A stretch of 35,153 bases of DNA from NCBI RefSeq assembly GCF_030697925.1, contig NZ_JAUYOJ010000175.1, positions 1-35,153 on the forward strand, read 5' to 3'. Position 1 is the stretch's first letter. Every line of letters begins with the position of its first letter. Source of the DNA: Phenylobacterium sp. Its GTDB lineage: Bacteria; Pseudomonadota; Alphaproteobacteria; Caulobacterales; Caulobacteraceae. The notes under the pieces were generated by a model, which did not search any database, was not told the origin of the DNA, and was given only the letters and a program-made list of their open reading frames with translations. Shown piece by piece: positions 8,653 to 16,963 of this stretch. The position numbers and the translations under genes were made by a program.

Positions 8653-9180
8653 ATGGCCCGGCACATCCTCGTGGTGGGCGGAACGGGCATGCTGTCCGAA
8701 CTCGTGAAGGCGCTCGCCGGCGACGGCGGGCGTCTTTCGCTTTTGTCCCGGCGGGCCTCGGTGGTGGCCGGCGCGGACGGCTTCGACTGCGACTACTACG
8801 ATGAGGCGGCCTTCACCGGCGCGCTGGAGGCCGCGGTCGCCCGGTCAGGACCCGTGGACCTCGCCGTGACCTGGTTCCACACCCTGAAGATCCCAGCGTC
8901 GCGCCTCCTGGCCGAGCGGGTCCAGGGCAGGCTCTTCCAGGTCCTGGGCAGCGCCGCGGTCGATCCCGCCCATCCGGGGCGGCTGCAGGCCGCGGCGCGA
9001 GTCGCCGACGGCCTGCCGCATTGCGCGGTCCGCCAGGTGGTCCTGGGCTTCAAGGTGGAGGCCCGGGGCTCACGTTGGCTGACCAATTCTGAGATCTCGC
9101 AGGGTGTGCTGGAGGCGGTGCGCGCCGACCGGACGTCCAGCACCATCGGTCAGACCGAGCCGTGGTCGGCGCGGCCCTGA
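8653..9180 (+). CDS. Small Rossmann-fold NAD(P)-binding protein, short-chain-dehydrogenase-like
   Basis: A 175-residue protein opening with a strand and glycine-rich loop, HILVVGGTGMLSELVKAL, typical of NAD(P)-binding Rossmann folds. It is shorter than classical short-chain dehydrogenases (about 250) and I see no YxxxK catalytic pair, so it is probably not an ordinary dehydrogenase; a binding or regulatory role is possible. The C-terminal half includes VRQVVLGFKVE and TNSEISQGVLEAV, which I cannot assign. The start is 7 bp after the clpP stop, with no terminator between, so it is likely read through from clpP. It converges on the minus-strand operon at 9190. Confidence 0.7.
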   Translation: MARHILVVGGTGMLSELVKALAGDGGRLSLLSRRASVVAGADGFDCDYYDEAAFTGALEAAVARSGPVDLAVTWFHTLKIPASRLLAERVQGRLFQVLGSAAVDPAHPGRLQAAARVADGLPHCAVRQVVLGFKVEARGSRWLTNSEISQGVLEAVRADRTSSTIGQTEPWSARP

Positions 9181-9189
9181 AGCGGGTCT

Positions 9190-9450
9190 CTAGCTCGCGA
9201 GCTCGGCCACGACCATGGCCACCAGGCGTTCGCGGCCAGGTTCGGCGGTGACGTCGATGCGCTCGAAATCGCCCGCCGCCACGGTCCGCACATCGGCGAA
9301 CAGGCCGGCCGGATCCTCGTGGAAATGCAGGAAGGCCTTGGACTTGCGGTAGAAGACACCGCGCGACTTCTCGGTAAGGCCGGGCAGGGCGCGCAGCCTC
9401 ACGATCAGGGGTTCCAGGGCGTCCAGGGCTGTCTGGCCCGCATGCCGCAT
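9190..9450 (-). CDS. Conserved-looking small protein of unknown function
   Basis: An 86-residue protein beginning MRHAGQTALDALEPLIVRLR. The centre (GVFYRKSKAFLHFHEDPAGLFAD) is rich in aromatic and basic residues and could be a small alpha/beta fold. I do not recognise the family. Its ATG follows the stop of the upstream nucleotide pyrophosphohydrolase-like gene by a single base, so it is the third gene of a translationally linked trio. No signal peptide or membrane segment is visible. Confidence 0.65.
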   Translation of the reverse strand: MRHAGQTALDALEPLIVRLRALPGLTEKSRGVFYRKSKAFLHFHEDPAGLFADVRTVAAGDFERIDVTAEPGRERLVAMVVAELAS

Positions 9451-9451
9451 G

Positions 9452-9850
9452 TCAGTCCTCGCGTGGATATTGCGACGGTCGGGCCAGATAATAGTCGGCG
9501 GCGGGCAGGCCTGTCTCGGCTTCTACGGCGGCGTTATAGACCCGGTCGTCGAATCCGCCCCGTTCGGCGCGTTTGGCCAGGCGCCGGGTCTCGATCTCGT
9601 CCAGGGTCAGGCTGTGGGCCGCGGCCAGGGCCAGGATCACCTCGCTGAGGTCGGCCAATTCGTCGGTGAGATCGCGCGCGTCGGTGGCGCCCCGGGCCTC
9701 ATGGGCTTCCTCGACCAACTTGTCCTTGAGCGCCGCCACATAGGCCGCGTCGTCCAGCCGCCGGTCGAAAACCATCAAGCCCTGCTCGCGCATGATCTGC
9801 GGCAGCTTGTCGCGGATCAGCTTTTCGACGCGGAAGCGAAGGCGGCTCAT
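9452..9850 (-). CDS. Nucleotide pyrophosphohydrolase-like protein (phosphoribosyl-ATP pyrophosphohydrolase/MazG-like fold)
   Basis: A 132-residue protein with KLIRDKLPQIMREQG near the N-terminus, typical of a small all-alpha NTP-pyrophosphatase group related to MazG and HisE. The acidic helices expected to bind magnesium are visible: KLVEEAHEA and DLTDELADLSEVI. Members are house-cleaning enzymes that remove non-canonical nucleotides; the substrate here is unknown. Its ATG overlaps the stop of the HAD phosphatase gene in an ATGA (9847-9850), a sign of translational coupling. It is not a histidine-biosynthesis enzyme by context, since no his genes are near. Confidence 0.75.
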   Translation of the reverse strand: MSRLRFRVEKLIRDKLPQIMREQGLMVFDRRLDDAAYVAALKDKLVEEAHEARGATDARDLTDELADLSEVILALAAAHSLTLDEIETRRLAKRAERGGFDDRVYNAAVEAETGLPAADYYLARPSQYPRED

Positions 9851-10512
9851 GGCTTCTCCGTGAAGACCCGGTAGCCGACCTCGGTGGCGATCTTGAGCAT
9901 CTCCCGATCGCCGCTGGTGTCGCCATAGGCGGCTTCGAGATGGATGTCGTCGCCGAAGGTCTCGCGCAGGCGCCGGACCTTCTCCGGACCCCGGCAATTG
10001 GCGGTCGAGAACCCGCCCGTGGCGCGGCCCTCGGCGTCGAACGCCAGCTCGGTGCCGATCAGCAGATCGGCGCCCAGGCCGCGGGCGAAGGGGGCCACCA
10101 CGATGTCGGGCGAGGCGGTGACGATCACCAGCTTGGCGCGGCGCGGGCGCCAGCGCCGCCAGGTGGCTACGGCGTCGGGCCGCAGCAGGCGAGGGGCCAT
10201 GATCTCGGCGAACGCCCGGGCGTCGGCCTCGATCGCCTCGCGGCTTGCCCCGGCAAGGAATTCGCGCACGGCGGCGGCCTTGATCTTGCCGCGGTTGCGA
10301 TGTCCCAAATAGGCCAGGGCCGCGGGCGCGAGTCGAACCATCCCCAGCTGATATCGGCGCTTCCCGGCCCGCCATTTTAGGAACGCCGTGAAGCTGTCGC
10401 GAGTGGTCAGAGTGCCGTCGAAGTCGAACGCCACGACGCCGGCGTCCTCGATCTGCTCGTCCAAGGATTGGTTCGACGAGGCGCCGATGCTCCTAAGGTT
10501 TCGTCTCGCCAT
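9847..10512 (-). CDS. HAD-superfamily phosphatase, subclass IB (phosphoserine phosphatase-like)
   Basis: A 221-residue cytosolic hydrolase. Motif I is AFDFDGTLT with the nucleophile Asp30 and acid Asp32, motif II is VIVTASPDIVV, and motif III is AYGDTSGDREML with its metal-binding aspartates. A helical cap of about 80 residues between motifs I and II fits subclass IB, which includes phosphoserine and related small-molecule phosphatases. The first 20 residues (MARRNLRSIGASSNQSLDEQ) are an unremarkable polar extension. It is the promoter-proximal gene of the minus-strand trio, divergent from clpX. Substrate unknown. Confidence 0.85.
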   Translation of the reverse strand: MARRNLRSIGASSNQSLDEQIEDAGVVAFDFDGTLTTRDSFTAFLKWRAGKRRYQLGMVRLAPAALAYLGHRNRGKIKAAAVREFLAGASREAIEADARAFAEIMAPRLLRPDAVATWRRWRPRRAKLVIVTASPDIVVAPFARGLGADLLIGTELAFDAEGRATGGFSTANCRGPEKVRRLRETFGDDIHLEAAYGDTSGDREMLKIATEVGYRVFTEKP

Positions 10513-10838
10513 CTCGCCCCCAAAGCGCCGCCGGTTAGTTCAGCCTGTCGCGAAGCGTCGCACCGGCCCTGGGGGGAGGTCTTGCGCGGCGTCCGTGACG
10601 GTTCTCTTGTACCGATGCGGGACATTCCCATCTACGGATTCGGAACGCCCCGCCATCGGGCGCCCCGCCGCCAAATGTCGCTCCAGCCCCTGGAAGGCTT
10701 GTGATCGTTGCTCGGATCGGGGAATGTCAAGGATTAGACAACCCCCGGCGCGTATCCTGCAATGATGGCGTCAGGAACGCCTTCGGGGCGGACGTCGACA
10801 GCGACCCGTCGGTGTCGTCGAGAGAGTGAGAAACGACC
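10513..10838. other. Intergenic region between divergent HAD operon and clpX (326 bp)
   Basis: It must hold the promoters of both the minus-strand HAD operon and clpX. The only promoter-like pair I can point to is listed separately (10708-10737). Short GC-rich hairpins occur (for example CGCC-TTCG-GGCG-like pairing near 10780), but none looks like a riboswitch. Short open frames (such as one beginning MRDIPIYGFGTPRHR at 10616) lack a ribosome-binding site and are not called. Confidence 0.5.
10708..10737 (+). promoter_or_regulatory. Candidate promoter for clpX
   Basis: TTGCTC (10708-10713), 18 bp, GATTAG (10732-10737), about 100 bp before the clpX ATG. It is a partial match to the sigma-70 consensus only. 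Confidence 0.25.
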
Positions 10839-12101
10839 ATGACCAAGGCCGCGAGCGGGGACTCCAAGAGCACGCTGTATTGCTCTTTCTGCGGCAAGAG
10901 CCAGCATGAGGTCCGCAAGCTTATCGCGGGCCCGACCGTGTTCATCTGTGATGAATGCGTCGAGCTGTGCATGGATATCATCCGCGAAGAACACAAGATT
11001 TCCTTTGTGAAGTCGAAGGACGGCGTCCCGACGCCCAAGGAAATCCGCGAAGTCCTCGATGATTACGTGATCGGGCAAGACCACGCCAAGAAGGTGCTCG
11101 CGGTCGCGGTCCACAATCACTACAAGCGCCTGAACCACGCGTCGAAGAACAACGACGTTGAACTGGGTAAGGCCAACATCCTGCTGATCGGTCCGACCGG
11201 CACCGGCAAGACCCTGCTGGCCCAAACGCTCGCCCGAATCATCGACGTGCCCTTCACCGTGGCCGACGCCACGACGCTCACCGAAGCCGGCTATGTCGGC
11301 GAGGACGTCGAGAACATCATCCTCAAGCTGCTCCAATCGGCCGACTACAATGTCGAGCGGGCGCAGCGTGGCATCGTCTATATCGACGAGGTCGATAAGA
11401 TCAGCCGCAAGTCGGACAATCCCTCGATCACCCGCGACGTGTCGGGCGAGGGCGTGCAGCAGGCCCTGCTGAAGATCATGGAGGGCACAGTCGCCTCGGT
11501 GCCGCCGCAGGGCGGGCGCAAGCATCCCCAGCAGGAATTCCTACAGGTCGACACCACCAACATCCTGTTCATCTGCGGCGGCGCCTTCGCCGGCCTCGAG
11601 AAGATCATCTCGGCGCGCGGCCAGGGCACCTCGATCGGCTTCGGCGCCAAGGTCTCGGATCCGGACGATCGCCGCACCGGCCAGATCTTCCGTCAGGTGG
11701 AGCCGGACGACCTGCTGCGCTTCGGCCTGATCCCGGAGTTCGTCGGCCGTCTGCCGGTCATCGCCACCCTGGACGACCTGGACGAGCCGGCCCTGGTGAA
11801 GATCCTCACCGAGCCGAAGAACGCTTTCGTCAAGCAGTACCAGCGCCTGTTCGACATGGAGAATGTCGGCCTGACCTTCACCGACGACGCGCTCAACGCG
11901 GTGGCCCGCAAGGCCATCATTCGCAAGACCGGCGCGCGCGGCCTGCGCTCGATCCTGGAAGGCATCTTGCTCGATACGATGTACGAGCTGCCGACCTATG
12001 ACGGCGTCGAGGAAGTGGTCGTCAACGCCGAGGTCGTCGAGGGCCGCGCCCAGCCGCTGGTGATCTACGCCGAGCGCCGCGACAAGGGCGGCGCGGCCTA
12101 G
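10839..12101 (+). CDS. clpX: ATP-dependent Clp protease ATP-binding subunit ClpX
   Basis: ClpX is the hexameric AAA+ unfoldase that recognises substrates and feeds ClpP. The 420 residues include the N-terminal zinc-binding domain with Cys15, Cys18, Cys37 and Cys40 (CSFC and CDEC), the Walker A GPTGTGKT at 118-125, the pore loop GYVG at 151-154, Walker [10 protein letters not shown] at about 179-187, the IGF loop at 266-268 that docks into ClpP, and the sensor-2 arginine region GARGLRSI near the C-terminus. All parts needed for ClpP partnership are intact. It stands in its own transcription unit, ended by a strong terminator 27 bp after the stop. Confidence 0.98.
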   Translation: MTKAASGDSKSTLYCSFCGKSQHEVRKLIAGPTVFICDECVELCMDIIREEHKISFVKSKDGVPTPKEIREVLDDYVIGQDHAKKVLAVAVHNHYKRLNHASKNNDVELGKANILLIGPTGTGKTLLAQTLARIIDVPFTVADATTLTEAGYVGEDVENIILKLLQSADYNVERAQRGIVYIDEVDKISRKSDNPSITRDVSGEGVQQALLKIMEGTVASVPPQGGRKHPQQEFLQVDTTNILFICGGAFAGLEKIISARGQGTSIGFGAKVSDPDDRRTGQIFRQVEPDDLLRFGLIPEFVGRLPVIATLDDLDEPALVKILTEPKNAFVKQYQRLFDMENVGLTFTDDALNAVARKAIIRKTGARGLRSILEGILLDTMYELPTYDGVEEVVVNAEVVEGRAQPLVIYAERRDKGGAA

Positions 12102-12128
12102 GGCCGACGCGAACCAATGTGGACAAAG

Positions 12129-12160
12129 GGCCTCGCGGACACGCTCCGCGAGGCCTTTTT
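12129..12160 (+). terminator. Rho-independent terminator after clpX
   Basis: GGCCTCGCGGA and TCCGCGAGGCC form a perfect 11-bp stem with loop CACGC, followed directly by TTTTTC. Confidence 0.92.
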
Positions 12161-12176
12161 CTTGTGTGGCTAGCCG

Positions 12177-13607
12177 ATGAGTCTTCTCGCCCCGCCCTGT
12201 GATCGCGGTGTGGTCGCAGCAACGGCGCACCATGAGCGTGCTGTGCGCGGCGCCCTGGTCCTGGCCGGGACGGTCTTGGGGTCCAGCCTGGCCTTTATCG
12301 ACGGCTCGGCGGTCAACCTGACCCTGCCCGTGATCCAGCGTGAGTTCGGCGGGACCGCGGCCTCGGCCCAGTGGATCATGAACGCCTACATGCTGCTCCT
12401 CAGCGCCCTGGTGCTGGCCGGCGGCGCGGCGGCCGACCGTTACGGGCGGCGCAGGGTCTTCGTGACCGGGGTGGTGATCTTTTCCACCGCCTCGGCGCTC
12501 TGCGGCCTGGCGCCGAGCCTCCCGTTGCTGATCGCCGCTCGAGCGCTACAGGGCGCGGGCGCGGCCCTGCTGGTTCCCGCCAGCCTGGCCATCCTGGGCG
12601 CCTCCTTCGACAAGGCCGCCCGCGCCCGCGCGGTCGGGATTTGGGCCGGCGCCAGCGGGCTGACGAGCGCGATCGGCCCGGTGCTGGGCGGCTGGCTGAC
12701 CGACACGGTCGGTTGGCGGGCCGTGTTCCTGATCAACCTGCCGCTGGCGGCCCTGGCTGTCGGCTTCATCCTGGCCGGCGCCCGGGAAAGCCGCGCCCCG
12801 TCGGCCGGTCCGATCGACTGGGCCGGCGCGGCCAGCGTCACCCTGGGCCTCGGCGCCATCACCTGGGCCCTGACCGAGGCGCCCGCACGCGGTGTCGGCT
12901 CGCCGGCGGTCCTGGGCGGGCTGATCCTCGGAGGCCTCGCGCTCGTGGGATTCGTGATGGTGGAGCAGAGGGTGCAAGGCCCGATGGTTCCCCTGAAGCT
13001 ATTCGGCTCGGCCACCTTCTCCGGCGCCAACGGCTTAACCTTGCTGCTGTATGCGGCCTTCGGCGGGGCGCTGTTCCTGCTGCCGTTCCAACTGATCCGG
13101 GTCCATGGCTATCCCGCGGCGAGCGCCGGGGCCGCCCTGCTGCCCCTGTCGGTCGGGCTGGCGTTGCTCTCGCCCTTGGCCGGGGCCATGACGGCGAAGG
13201 TCGGGGTGCGCGCCATGCTGACGCTCGGGCCACTTGTCGTCGCGGTGGGCTTCGCGACCCTGGCCTGGCGGGCGGGGGACGGCGCCTATTGGACCGGAGT
13301 CTTCCCGGGCCTGACCCTGCTGGCCATCGGCATGGGCGTTGCGGTCGCCCCGTTGACCGACGCGGTGCTTGGCGCCGTACCTGGCGCCTATGAGGGGGCG
13401 GCCTCGGGGGTCAACAACGCCACGGCGCGGGTCGGCGGGCTGCTGGCGGTGGCCCTGGCCGGCTTCGTGCTCACCGCGGGCGAGGGCGATGAGACCGCCA
13501 CGGCCATGGACCAGGCCTATCGCATCGCCATGGTCGCCGCGGCCCTCACCTCGGCGGTCGCGGGGCTGATCGGCCTGGCGACGATCCGCACGCCCAAGGC
13601 GAATTAA
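12177..13607 (+). CDS. MFS drug/metabolite transporter, DHA2 (EmrB/QacA-like) family
   Basis: A 476-residue inner-membrane transporter expected to have 14 helices and use the proton gradient for export. After a hydrophilic N-terminus, the first helix ends in AFIDGSAVNLTLPVIQ, the acidic motif of the DHA2 group, and the loop between helices 2 and 3 has AAADRYGRRRVF (about 84-95), MFS motif A. A motif-C-like glycine/proline stretch (SAIGPVLGGWLTD) is also present. The start is uncertain: the ATG at 12177 lacks a good ribosome-binding site, and an in-frame GTG at 12210 is an alternative. It has no partner membrane-fusion protein or regulator beside it. It lies between clpX and lon, neighbours in related genomes as I recall, so it may be a lineage-specific insertion. 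Confidence 0.88.
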   Translation: MSLLAPPCDRGVVAATAHHERAVRGALVLAGTVLGSSLAFIDGSAVNLTLPVIQREFGGTAASAQWIMNAYMLLLSALVLAGGAAADRYGRRRVFVTGVVIFSTASALCGLAPSLPLLIAARALQGAGAALLVPASLAILGASFDKAARARAVGIWAGASGLTSAIGPVLGGWLTDTVGWRAVFLINLPLAALAVGFILAGARESRAPSAGPIDWAGAASVTLGLGAITWALTEAPARGVGSPAVLGGLILGGLALVGFVMVEQRVQGPMVPLKLFGSATFSGANGLTLLLYAAFGGALFLLPFQLIRVHGYPAASAGAALLPLSVGLALLSPLAGAMTAKVGVRAMLTLGPLVVAVGFATLAWRAGDGAYWTGVFPGLTLLAIGMGVAVAPLTDAVLGAVPGAYEGAASGVNNATARVGGLLAVALAGFVLTAGEGDETATAMDQAYRIAMVAAALTSAVAGLIGLATIRTPKAN

Positions 13608-13614
13608 TCCGCGA

Positions 13615-13630
13615 CGCCTGGTCGCAGGCG
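13615..13630 (+). terminator. Weak hairpin after the MFS gene
   Basis: CGCCTG-GTCG-CAGGCG, a 6-bp stem 8 bp after the stop, with no T-tract. It may be a Rho-dependent or incidental structure. Confidence 0.25.
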
Positions 13631-13697
13631 AGGTCAGGCGACTGAGTCTCCCTGATCACACTTCGTAGACACTTGGGGTCGCACCCTTCCTGCTGCG

Positions 13698-13728
13698 CTT
13701 GAATGCGCGCGCGAAGCGTCCACATAAA
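13698..13728 (+). promoter_or_regulatory. Sigma-32-like (heat-shock) promoter of lon
   Basis: CTTGAA (13698-13703) is followed after 16 bp by CCACATAAA (13720-13728). This agrees with the alphaproteobacterial sigma-32 pattern as I know it (CTTGAA or similar, then CCCAT-type -10). The same bases also read as TTGAAT, 18 bp, CATAAA, a fair sigma-70 promoter. lon is a classic heat-shock gene, which supports the reading. It lies about 120 bp upstream of the lon ATG. Confidence 0.55.
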
Positions 13729-13753
13729 AGCGCTGCAAAGCCGCCCTGCGTGG

Positions 13754-13800
13754 CGGACGGGCCGTCCGACTCAGACGCATCGTCTGATGTGACCGCGGTC
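13754..13800. repeat. Three adjacent dyads in the lon leader
   Basis: CGGACGG-G-CCGTCCG (13754-13768), TCAGACG-CAT-CGTCTGA (13771-13787) and the palindrome GACCGCGGTC (13791-13800) follow each other between the putative lon promoter and its ATG. They could be a regulatory site or leader structure. They do not match the CIRCE element. Confidence 0.4.
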
Positions 13801-13847
13801 CGGGAGCCGAGCCCGTAACCAAACCGGCCGGCAGGAGTTGAAAGTAC

Positions 13848-16298
13848 ATGTCCGAGATCAAGACCCTTCCGATTCTACCGCTGCGGGACATAGTCGTGTT
13901 TCCGCATCAACCGGTGCCGCTCTTCGTGGGCCGGGAGAAGTCCGTACGCGCGCTTGAAGAGGCGATGCGGGGTGAAGGCAAGCAGATCCTCCTGGCGACT
14001 CAGAAGGACAAGGACGACGACGATCCGTCGCCCGAGGCCATCTATGACGTCGGCGTGGTCGCCACGGTCCTGCAGCTGCTGAAGCTTCCCGACGGCACCG
14101 TGAAGGTGCTGGTGGAAGGCAAGGCGCGGGCCGCCGTGTCGCGCTTCACCGACCAGGCCGACTATTACGAAGCCGAGATCGCCTTCATCTCCGAGGACGG
14201 CGGAGCTTCGGCCGAGGCCGAGGCGCTGTCGCGCGCGGTCGTCGAGCAGTTCGAGAACTACGTCAAACTGAACAAGAAGGTCCCGCCGGAGGCGCTCGCC
14301 TCCATGCCACAGGTCGACGCACCCGGCGAACTCGCCGACCGCATCGCCAGCCACCTCTCGGTGAAGATCGCCGAGAAGCAGGGCCTGCTGGAGATCTTCA
14401 ATGTCGTGAAGCGCCTGGAGAAGGTCTACGCCCTGATGGAGGGCGAGATCAGCGTCATGCAGACGGAAAAGAAGATCCGTAACCGCGTGAAGCGCCAGAT
14501 GGAGAAGACCCAGCGCGAGTACTATCTGAACGAACAGATGAAGGCGATCCAGCGCGAGCTGGGCGAGCAGGACGACCAGCGTGACGAGCTGCTCGAGCTG
14601 GAAAAGCGCATCAAGCGCACCAAGCTCTCCAAGGAGGCCCGCACCAAGGCCGACGGCGAGCTGAAGAAGCTGCGCAACATGAGCCCGATGTCGGCCGAAT
14701 CCACGGTCGTGCGGAACTATCTCGATTGGCTGCTGTCCATTCCGTGGGGCAAGGCCAAGACCAAGCAGATCGACCTGGATGTGGCCGAGGCGGTTCTGGA
14801 CCGCGACCACTACGGGCTGGAGAAGGTCAAGGAGCGGATCCTGGAGTACCTGGCCGTCCAGGCCCGGACCGGTTCGCTGAAGGGCCCGATCCTCTGCCTC
14901 GTCGGCCCGCCCGGCGTCGGCAAGACCTCGCTTGGCAAGTCGCTGGCCGAGGCCACCAACCGCGAGTTCGTCCGGGTCTCCCTGGGCGGGGTGCGCGACG
15001 AGGCCGAAATCCGCGGTCACCGCCGGACCTATATCGGCTCCATGCCTGGCAAGATCATCCAGTCGATGAAGAAGGCCAAGTCGACCAACGCCTTCTTCCT
15101 GCTCGACGAGATCGACAAGATGGGCAGCGACTACCGGGGCGACCCGGCGTCGGCCCTGCTCGAGGTGCTGGACCCGTCGCAGAACTCCACCTTCGCCGAC
15201 CACTATCTGGAGGTGGACTACGACCTGTCGCCGGTGATGTTCGTCACCACGGCCAATAGCCTCAACATGCCCCAGCCGCTGCTGGACCGCATGGAGATCA
15301 TCCGCATCCCCGGTTACACCGAGGACGAGAAGGTGGAGATCGCCAAGCGCCACGTCCTGCCGAAGCTGACCAAGGACCATGGGCTGAAGCCGGAGGAGTT
15401 CATTGTCCCCGACCAGGCCATCCATGACCTGATCCGCTACTACACCCGGGAAGCCGGCGTGCGGTCGCTGGAGCGGGAGCTGGGCAACCTGGCCCGCAAG
15501 GCCGTCCGCGATCTGTCGCGCGCGGCGGCGAAGGCGGCCTTGGACGTCACAAACGGCACGGTCGACGCCGAGAAGCAGGTCATCTCGATCACCATCGACG
15601 ACGAGCTGCTGGCCAAGTACGCGGGCGTCCGCAAGTACACCCACGGCGAGACCGACGAAGAGGACCAGGTCGGGATCATCACGGGCCTGGCCTACACCGA
15701 CTTCGGCGGGGACATCCTGACCATCGAGGCGGTCAAGATGCCGGGCAAGGGCCGCATGTCCATCACGGGCAACCTGAAGGACGTGATGAAGGAATCGATC
15801 TCCGCGGCGAACTCCTATGTGCGTTCGCGGGCGACCCATTTCGGCATCGAGCCCCCGCTGTTCGAGAAGACCGACGTGCACATCCACGTGCCGGACGGCG
15901 CAACCCCCAAGGACGGCCCCTCGGCCGGCGCGGCTATGGCCACCGCCATCGTCTCGGTCCTGACCGGGATCCCGATCCGCAGCGACATCGCCATGACCGG
16001 CGAGGTCACCCTGCGCGGCCGGGTCACCGCCATCGGCGGCCTGAAGGAGAAGCTGCTCGCGGCGCTCCGCTCGGGGGTCAAGACCGTGCTGATCCCACAG
16101 CAGAACCTCAAGGACCTGGCCGATATCCCGGACAACGTGAAGTCCGCCATGGAGATTATCCCGGTCTCGACCGTCGACGAGGTGCTTTCGCACGCCCTGA
16201 CTCGGGCGCCGATTCCCATCGAATGGAACCCCGCCGACCAACCGCCGGTATCGGTTGCCGTCGAGGAGGGGGATGTTGAGTCGGTTATCACCCACTGA
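13848..16298 (+). CDS. lon: ATP-dependent protease Lon
   Basis: Lon is the soluble hexameric AAA+ serine protease that degrades misfolded and specific regulatory proteins (in Caulobacter, DnaA and CcrM). The 816 residues carry an N-terminal substrate-binding domain ([15 protein letters not shown] at the start), a coiled-coil stretch around 190-260, Walker A GPPGVGKT at 353-360 with Lys359, Walker [12 protein letters not shown], and the C-terminal protease domain with Ser692 in [10 protein letters not shown] and Lys735 in [10 protein letters not shown], the catalytic dyad. The ATG at 13848 has GGAG at 13833-13836. A strong terminator follows the gene, so it is a single-gene unit, probably under heat-shock control. 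Confidence 0.98.
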   Translation: MSEIKTLPILPLRDIVVFPHQPVPLFVGREKSVRALEEAMRGEGKQILLATQKDKDDDDPSPEAIYDVGVVATVLQLLKLPDGTVKVLVEGKARAAVSRFTDQADYYEAEIAFISEDGGASAEAEALSRAVVEQFENYVKLNKKVPPEALASMPQVDAPGELADRIASHLSVKIAEKQGLLEIFNVVKRLEKVYALMEGEISVMQTEKKIRNRVKRQMEKTQREYYLNEQMKAIQRELGEQDDQRDELLELEKRIKRTKLSKEARTKADGELKKLRNMSPMSAESTVVRNYLDWLLSIPWGKAKTKQIDLDVAEAVLDRDHYGLEKVKERILEYLAVQARTGSLKGPILCLVGPPGVGKTSLGKSLAEATNREFVRVSLGGVRDEAEIRGHRRTYIGSMPGKIIQSMKKAKSTNAFFLLDEIDKMGSDYRGDPASALLEVLDPSQNSTFADHYLEVDYDLSPVMFVTTANSLNMPQPLLDRMEIIRIPGYTEDEKVEIAKRHVLPKLTKDHGLKPEEFIVPDQAIHDLIRYYTREAGVRSLERELGNLARKAVRDLSRAAAKAALDVTNGTVDAEKQVISITIDDELLAKYAGVRKYTHGETDEEDQVGIITGLAYTDFGGDILTIEAVKMPGKGRMSITGNLKDVMKESISAANSYVRSRATHFGIEPPLFEKTDVHIHVPDGATPKDGPSAGAAMATAIVSVLTGIPIRSDIAMTGEVTLRGRVTAIGGLKEKLLAALRSGVKTVLIPQQNLKDLADIPDNVKSAMEIIPVSTVDEVLSHALTRAPIPIEWNPADQPPVSVAVEEGDVESVITH

Positions 16299-16321
16299 TT
16301 GACGAAAAACCGTAAAAAACT

Positions 16322-16350
16322 AGGCGGCGCCGGGGATTCCGGCGCCGCCT
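16322..16350 (+). terminator. Rho-independent terminator after lon
   Basis: AGGCGGCGCCGG and CCGGCGCCGCCT form a perfect 12-bp stem with loop GGATT, 23 bp after the lon stop; the downstream T-tract is short (TCGTTTG). Confidence 0.85.
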
Positions 16351-16354
16351 TCGT

Positions 16355-16382
16355 TTGACGCGCGTAACGAGACCGCCATAAT
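16355..16382 (+). promoter_or_regulatory. Promoter of hup
   Basis: TTGACG (16355-16360), 16 bp, CATAAT (16377-16382): each hexamer matches the sigma-70 consensus at 5 of 6 positions. It begins 4 bp after the lon terminator stem and lies about 75 bp before the HU ATG, fitting the high expression expected of this protein. Confidence 0.75.
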
Positions 16383-16456
16383 CGCGCAACGCGAAGCAGC
16401 CTCGCGAGTCCGCGAGAGGTTCGCGGTTGAGACAACGGGCTGGGAGAGACAGGAAA

Positions 16457-16729
16457 ATGACTAAGGCCGAACTCGTCACGGCGATCGCCGACAAGGCGGG
16501 CCTCAATAAGGCGCAAGCGAAAGACGCGCTGGAAGCGTTCATCGAGAGCGTCACGGCGTCGCTCAAGGGCGGGCAGGAAGTCCGGCTCGTCGGGTTCGGC
16601 AGTTTCGTGCCGGTGAACCGCGCGGCGGGCACCGCGCGTAACCCGCGCACCGGTGAAACGGTGAACCGTCCGGCGTCGAAGACGGCGCGCTTCCGCGTCG
16701 GTGAAGGCCTGAAGAGCTCGCTGAACTAA
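16457..16729 (+). CDS. hup: HU-family DNA-binding protein
   Basis: HU is the abundant nucleoid protein that bends DNA as a dimer. The 90 residues, MTKAELVTAIADKAGLNKAQ onward, show the two N-terminal helices, the central GFGSF motif (in VRLVGFGSFVPVNR), the beta arm with RNPRTGE and its intercalating proline, and the C-terminal helix. The length equals that of HU. An upstream in-frame start exists, but the ATG at 16457, preceded by AGGA, gives the exact family N-terminus. It follows lon as in many proteobacteria but has its own promoter and terminator. IHF subunits are less likely because of the PRTGETV arm and synteny with lon. Confidence 0.96.
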   Translation: MTKAELVTAIADKAGLNKAQAKDALEAFIESVTASLKGGQEVRLVGFGSFVPVNRAAGTARNPRTGETVNRPASKTARFRVGEGLKSSLN

Positions 16730-16753
16730 GGCGAGCCGTGGGCTAAAGCGTCT

Positions 16754-16787
16754 AAGGGCGGTCGCCGTACCCGGCGACCGCCCTTTT
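16754..16787 (+). terminator. Rho-independent terminator after hup
   Basis: AAGGGCGGTCGCCG pairs with CGGCGACCGCCCTT over 14 bp around loop TACC, and the 3' side continues TTCC, giving a TTTT run. It lies 24 bp after the HU stop and, on the other strand, could also end tRNA-Val transcription. Confidence 0.92.
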
Positions 16788-16810
16788 CCTTTGGGCGCCG
16801 CCCCGATGGT

Positions 16811-16887
16811 TGGTGGGCGGCGAGGGGTTCGAACCCCCGACCCCCTGGGTGTAAACCAGGTGCTCTGACCAGCTGAGCTAGCCGCCC
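16811..16887 (-). tRNA. tRNA-Val (anticodon UAC)
   Basis: The reverse strand folds with acceptor GGGCGGC/GCCGCCC, D-arm AGCTCAGCTGGTCAGAGC, anticodon loop TTTACAC between CCTGG and CCAGG (anticodon TAC), and T-arm GGGGTTCGAACCCC. The 3' CCA is encoded (16813-16811). Confidence 0.97.
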
Positions 16888-16896
16888 GTCGGCCTC

Positions 16897-16925
16897 CTTA
16901 GGCCAGCCTTCGGCGAGATCATCAA
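16897..16925 (-). promoter_or_regulatory. Candidate promoter for tRNA-Val
   Basis: On the reverse strand TTGATG (16925-16920), 17 bp, CCTAAG (16902-16897), ending 9 bp before the tRNA. Spacing is optimal; the -10 is a half match. Confidence 0.4.
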
Positions 16926-16963
16926 GGCCCCTAAGGACACTGCCTGGAGAACATCGGCGACCC

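Noticed and set aside
10468..10704. Short plus-strand frame upstream of clpX
   Set aside because: It begins inside the opposite HAD gene, has no ribosome-binding site and no family-like sequence.
13875..16295. 806-codon open frame antisense to lon
   Set aside because: It mirrors the full length of lon in the antisense frame, and the protein has no family features; lon is unambiguous.
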